A stretch of 5,692 nucleotides of DNA from Desulfurobacterium sp. (GTDB lineage Bacteria > Aquificota > Aquificia > Desulfurobacteriales > Desulfurobacteriaceae). The translations under genes were made by a program, and so were the position numbers. The DNA lies in assembly GCA_026988135.1 (NCBI GenBank), contig JALSLT010000115.1:1-5692 (forward strand). Reading direction: 5' to 3'. A model generated the notes under the pieces. It worked only from the letters and a program-made list of their open reading frames with translations. It was not told the origin of the DNA and searched no databases. This document shows, one piece after another, positions 3,751-5,692 of the stretch. Position 1 is the stretch's first letter. Each line of letters starts with the position of its first letter.

Positions 3751-5692
3751 ATGAAGTATTTCCTATCTTTCCTTTTATCGATTGCAATATTTTTAAGTGG
3801 ATGTGGAGGCAGTGGAGGGGATTCCGCTGTACAAACCTATACTCTCAGTTTGGAGAAAAGCTATGCACTACTTGGACCTTTAAAAGATGCAGAAATTAGA
3901 ATCTATTCTCTAAAAAACTTAGAAGATCCCATTTTTATAAGTAAAACTCTCAGTGATGGAGCTTTCCCTGATGTATCAAAGTTGGATGTTGAGGATGATG
4001 AATTCCTATTGGTGGAAGTTTCCGGGGGCTGTGATATTGATAAAAACGATGATGGTATTCTTGATTCGGTATGTACTGTAAATCATGGAACTTTAAGGGC
4101 GTTTGTAAGATATTCAGAGCTTAAAAATGGTGGAATACGGGTAACAGTGCTCTCCGACATGATTTACCATTTTCTTGAACCTTTAAAAACGAGAATTGCG
4201 GAAGGTTCGTGGAATAGCAGTGACTTTGGAGAGTTACTGGATACTCTTTCAAAGGTTCTGGGAGCTACAGAGTATAAAGAGGTTTTATCCTTTTCTCCAT
4301 TAAATAGACCGTCGTGGTTGTATGGGGACATTGATTACAGGAAACTTGCAGAATATTATCTAAAAGGAGATGAGAAAGAGATCATATCAAAAGCTGTTCT
4401 TATTGCTTCCCGCTCCGATTTTCATCCTGGGGATAAAAGATTTCTTGAACTCAGAAACAAAGTTAAATTTAATCTCGCTTATTCTGAGGAAGATATATCT
4501 CTTAGCTTATCAGTGGATGATGATTCTGTTCGTCCCGATATCGCTTATCTTCCAAAAGAAAGTAAAAATATAGTAATAAAGGTAGATGAAGTAAAAAATG
4601 GAAATAAATTTATTGGCTGGATGGGGTGTGATTCTTTTAAGGGGAATACCTGTTTTATCAAAGAATTAAACGATGACAGGATAGTCGCTCCTGTGGTTGT
4701 CAAAGAGATGGTTCGCCCCGATAATGTGAAAATTTTTGATCTGTCATCTTCCATTATTAACCTGAAAGAAAGTGAAATTCCTTTAAACTCCACACTGCTT
4801 GACAGTTTTGATGTCCGTACCGAAAATAAAACTTTATACGAAGATATAGCTAAAGCGCTTAAAGAAGGTGGAACACTTGCAGTTGTAGTAAATAAAAATG
4901 ACCCTGTATTTTTTAGAAAAATAACAGGAATTTCTGGAAATGAAACAGTTTTCACACTTAAAACCTCCTACATTGAGCTTACAGATATATTTACAGATGG
5001 TTATATTTCCACCATTCCATCAGATGATGTAAAGCTTATTTCAAGTTCTATAATTCTTTCTGACGGGAAGGAAATTCCATACGATTCTAAAACACAGAAA
5101 ATTGTTCTTGACTTCAACACAAAAACTGCTTATGTCTTACCTAAAACAGATATTACCAGACTTTCTTATAGTAATTCAGGTTATTTTGGATGGAGCGAAA
5201 CATACAATGATACCTTTGGCCCAGTCCATTTTGATAGTGGAAATGCTACAACACTAAACGGCACAATTGAAATAGAACCGTTTGTTGACTTTACATACTC
5301 ATGGAAAGCAAGTGTATCATGGGACGATGTTGATGTTTCAATCACAAGTGCTTACCTTAATACAGGTTGCAATTTATCTGTTAACGGAACATTTATCGCT
5401 GAGTTTAAAAAAGAATTTAATAAACATGAAGTATGGTATGAGGAACTGAAATATAAACAAACATTCTATATCTATGGAATTCCTGTCATTGTAACAGAGA
5501 AAATCCCCCTTGTTTACGGAATAAGAGGAATCGGAACAGGAAAAAAATCTGATAATGCAACAATTTACGGAAATGTCACTTTGAATTTTGATTCTCTTAT
5601 TAATCCTGCATTTCAGGTTACCTATACCGGAGGAGAACTTGATAGCAGGTTTATTTTCAATCCTGTATTTAAGGAAAGTGGAGAAGCCAATC
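3751..5692 (+). CDS. Large putative outer-membrane lipoprotein, 3' end beyond the window
   Basis: The frame is open from the ATG at 3751 to the last base, 647 codons plus one base, with no stop; the protein is therefore partial. A Shine-Dalgarno GGAGGG (3741-3746) sets the start. Residues 1-17 form a lipoprotein signal peptide with a hydrophobic core and lipobox LSGC, so Cys18 should be lipidated. The following Gly/Ser-rich GGSGGD is a flexible tether without an inner-membrane retention Asp at +2. Residues about 28-90 look like a small beta-sandwich of the carboxypeptidase-regulatory type (inference). Residues 95-105 (DIDKNDDGILD) form a DxDxDG-type calcium loop framed by Cys94 and Cys108, a likely disulfide. 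Cys293 and Cys301 may form a second. From about residue 480 the sequence is rich in aromatic and alternating beta-strand residues. I do not recognise a catalytic motif or a named family. A cell-surface adhesion, binding or structural role is possible but unproven. Confidence 0.88.
   Translation, partial: MKYFLSFLLSIAIFLSGCGGSGGDSAVQTYTLSLEKSYALLGPLKDAEIRIYSLKNLEDPIFISKTLSDGAFPDVSKLDVEDDEFLLVEVSGGCDIDKNDDGILDSVCTVNHGTLRAFVRYSELKNGGIRVTVLSDMIYHFLEPLKTRIAEGSWNSSDFGELLDTLSKVLGATEYKEVLSFSPLNRPSWLYGDIDYRKLAEYYLKGDEKEIISKAVLIASRSDFHPGDKRFLELRNKVKFNLAYSEEDISLSLSVDDDSVRPDIAYLPKESKNIVIKVDEVKNGNKFIGWMGCDSFKGNTCFIKELNDDRIVAPVVVKEMVRPDNVKIFDLSSSIINLKESEIPLNSTLLDSFDVRTENKTLYEDIAKALKEGGTLAVVVNKNDPVFFRKITGISGNETVFTLKTSYIELTDIFTDGYISTIPSDDVKLISSSIILSDGKEIPYDSKTQKIVLDFNTKTAYVLPKTDITRLSYSNSGYFGWSETYNDTFGPVHFDSGNATTLNGTIEIEPFVDFTYSWKASVSWDDVDVSITSAYLNTGCNLSVNGTFIAEFKKEFNKHEVWYEELKYKQTFYIYGIPVIVTEKIPLVYGIRGIGTGKKSDNATIYGNVTLNFDSLINPAFQVTYTGGELDSRFIFNPVFKESGEAN

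Noticed and set aside
3726..3753. Short upstream frame overlapping the lipoprotein ATG, behind a second GGAGG (3716-3720)
   Set aside because: It would need an ATA start codon.
4370..4955. ORFs at 4370-4573 (plus) and 4545-4955 (minus)
   Set aside because: Both are out-of-frame shadows of the continuous lipoprotein reading frame, which has a ribosome-binding site and signal peptide.

Overview
The window is AT-rich (roughly one-third G+C by eye) bacterial chromosome. It has strong Shine-Dalgarno sites, sigma-70-like promoters, a Rho-independent terminator and a lipoprotein signal. A CRISPR repeat ending in GAAAC, a stand-alone 272-residue Xer-type recombinase and an archaeal-looking M42 aminopeptidase would suit a thermophilic or deep-branching anaerobe. 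That placement is inference only, and no marker in the window fixes the taxon.

Layout from left to right. Positions 1-135 hold the end of a CRISPR array: two 30-bp repeats around one 36-bp spacer, with no cas genes in view. Positions 135-318 are non-coding and carry the first copy (A) of a 28-bp repeat family and a minus-strand terminator. A small DUF937-like protein gene (319-843) and a tyrosine recombinase gene (920-1738) follow, both on the minus strand and each with its own good promoter. Positions 1739-2486 form a long non-coding stretch with three more copies (B, C, D) of the 28-bp family and possibly one tiny ORF. An M42 metallo-aminopeptidase gene lies at 2487-3530 on the minus strand. 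It is divergent from a large putative outer-membrane lipoprotein gene that starts at 3751 on the plus strand and is still open at the window's right edge. A 16-bp-stem hairpin sits between these two genes.

The most interesting reading concerns the recombinase. The four 28-bp elements each fit an 11-6-11 plan (arm, 6-bp centre, inverted arm), which is the geometry of XerC/XerD dif sites and of plasmid pdif sites. Copy B is a perfect palindrome 111 bp upstream of the recombinase -35 box. Copies A and C share 18 identical consecutive bases including the central 6 bp, lie in direct orientation, and flank the DUF937 gene plus the recombinase gene. I infer a candidate self-mobilising Xer/dif-type module of about 1.83 kb, with short cassette-like intervals between B, C and D. 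The sequence pattern is visible directly; the function is a hypothesis.

The aminopeptidase and the lipoprotein look like ordinary chromosomal genes, and I see no functional link between them and the module.
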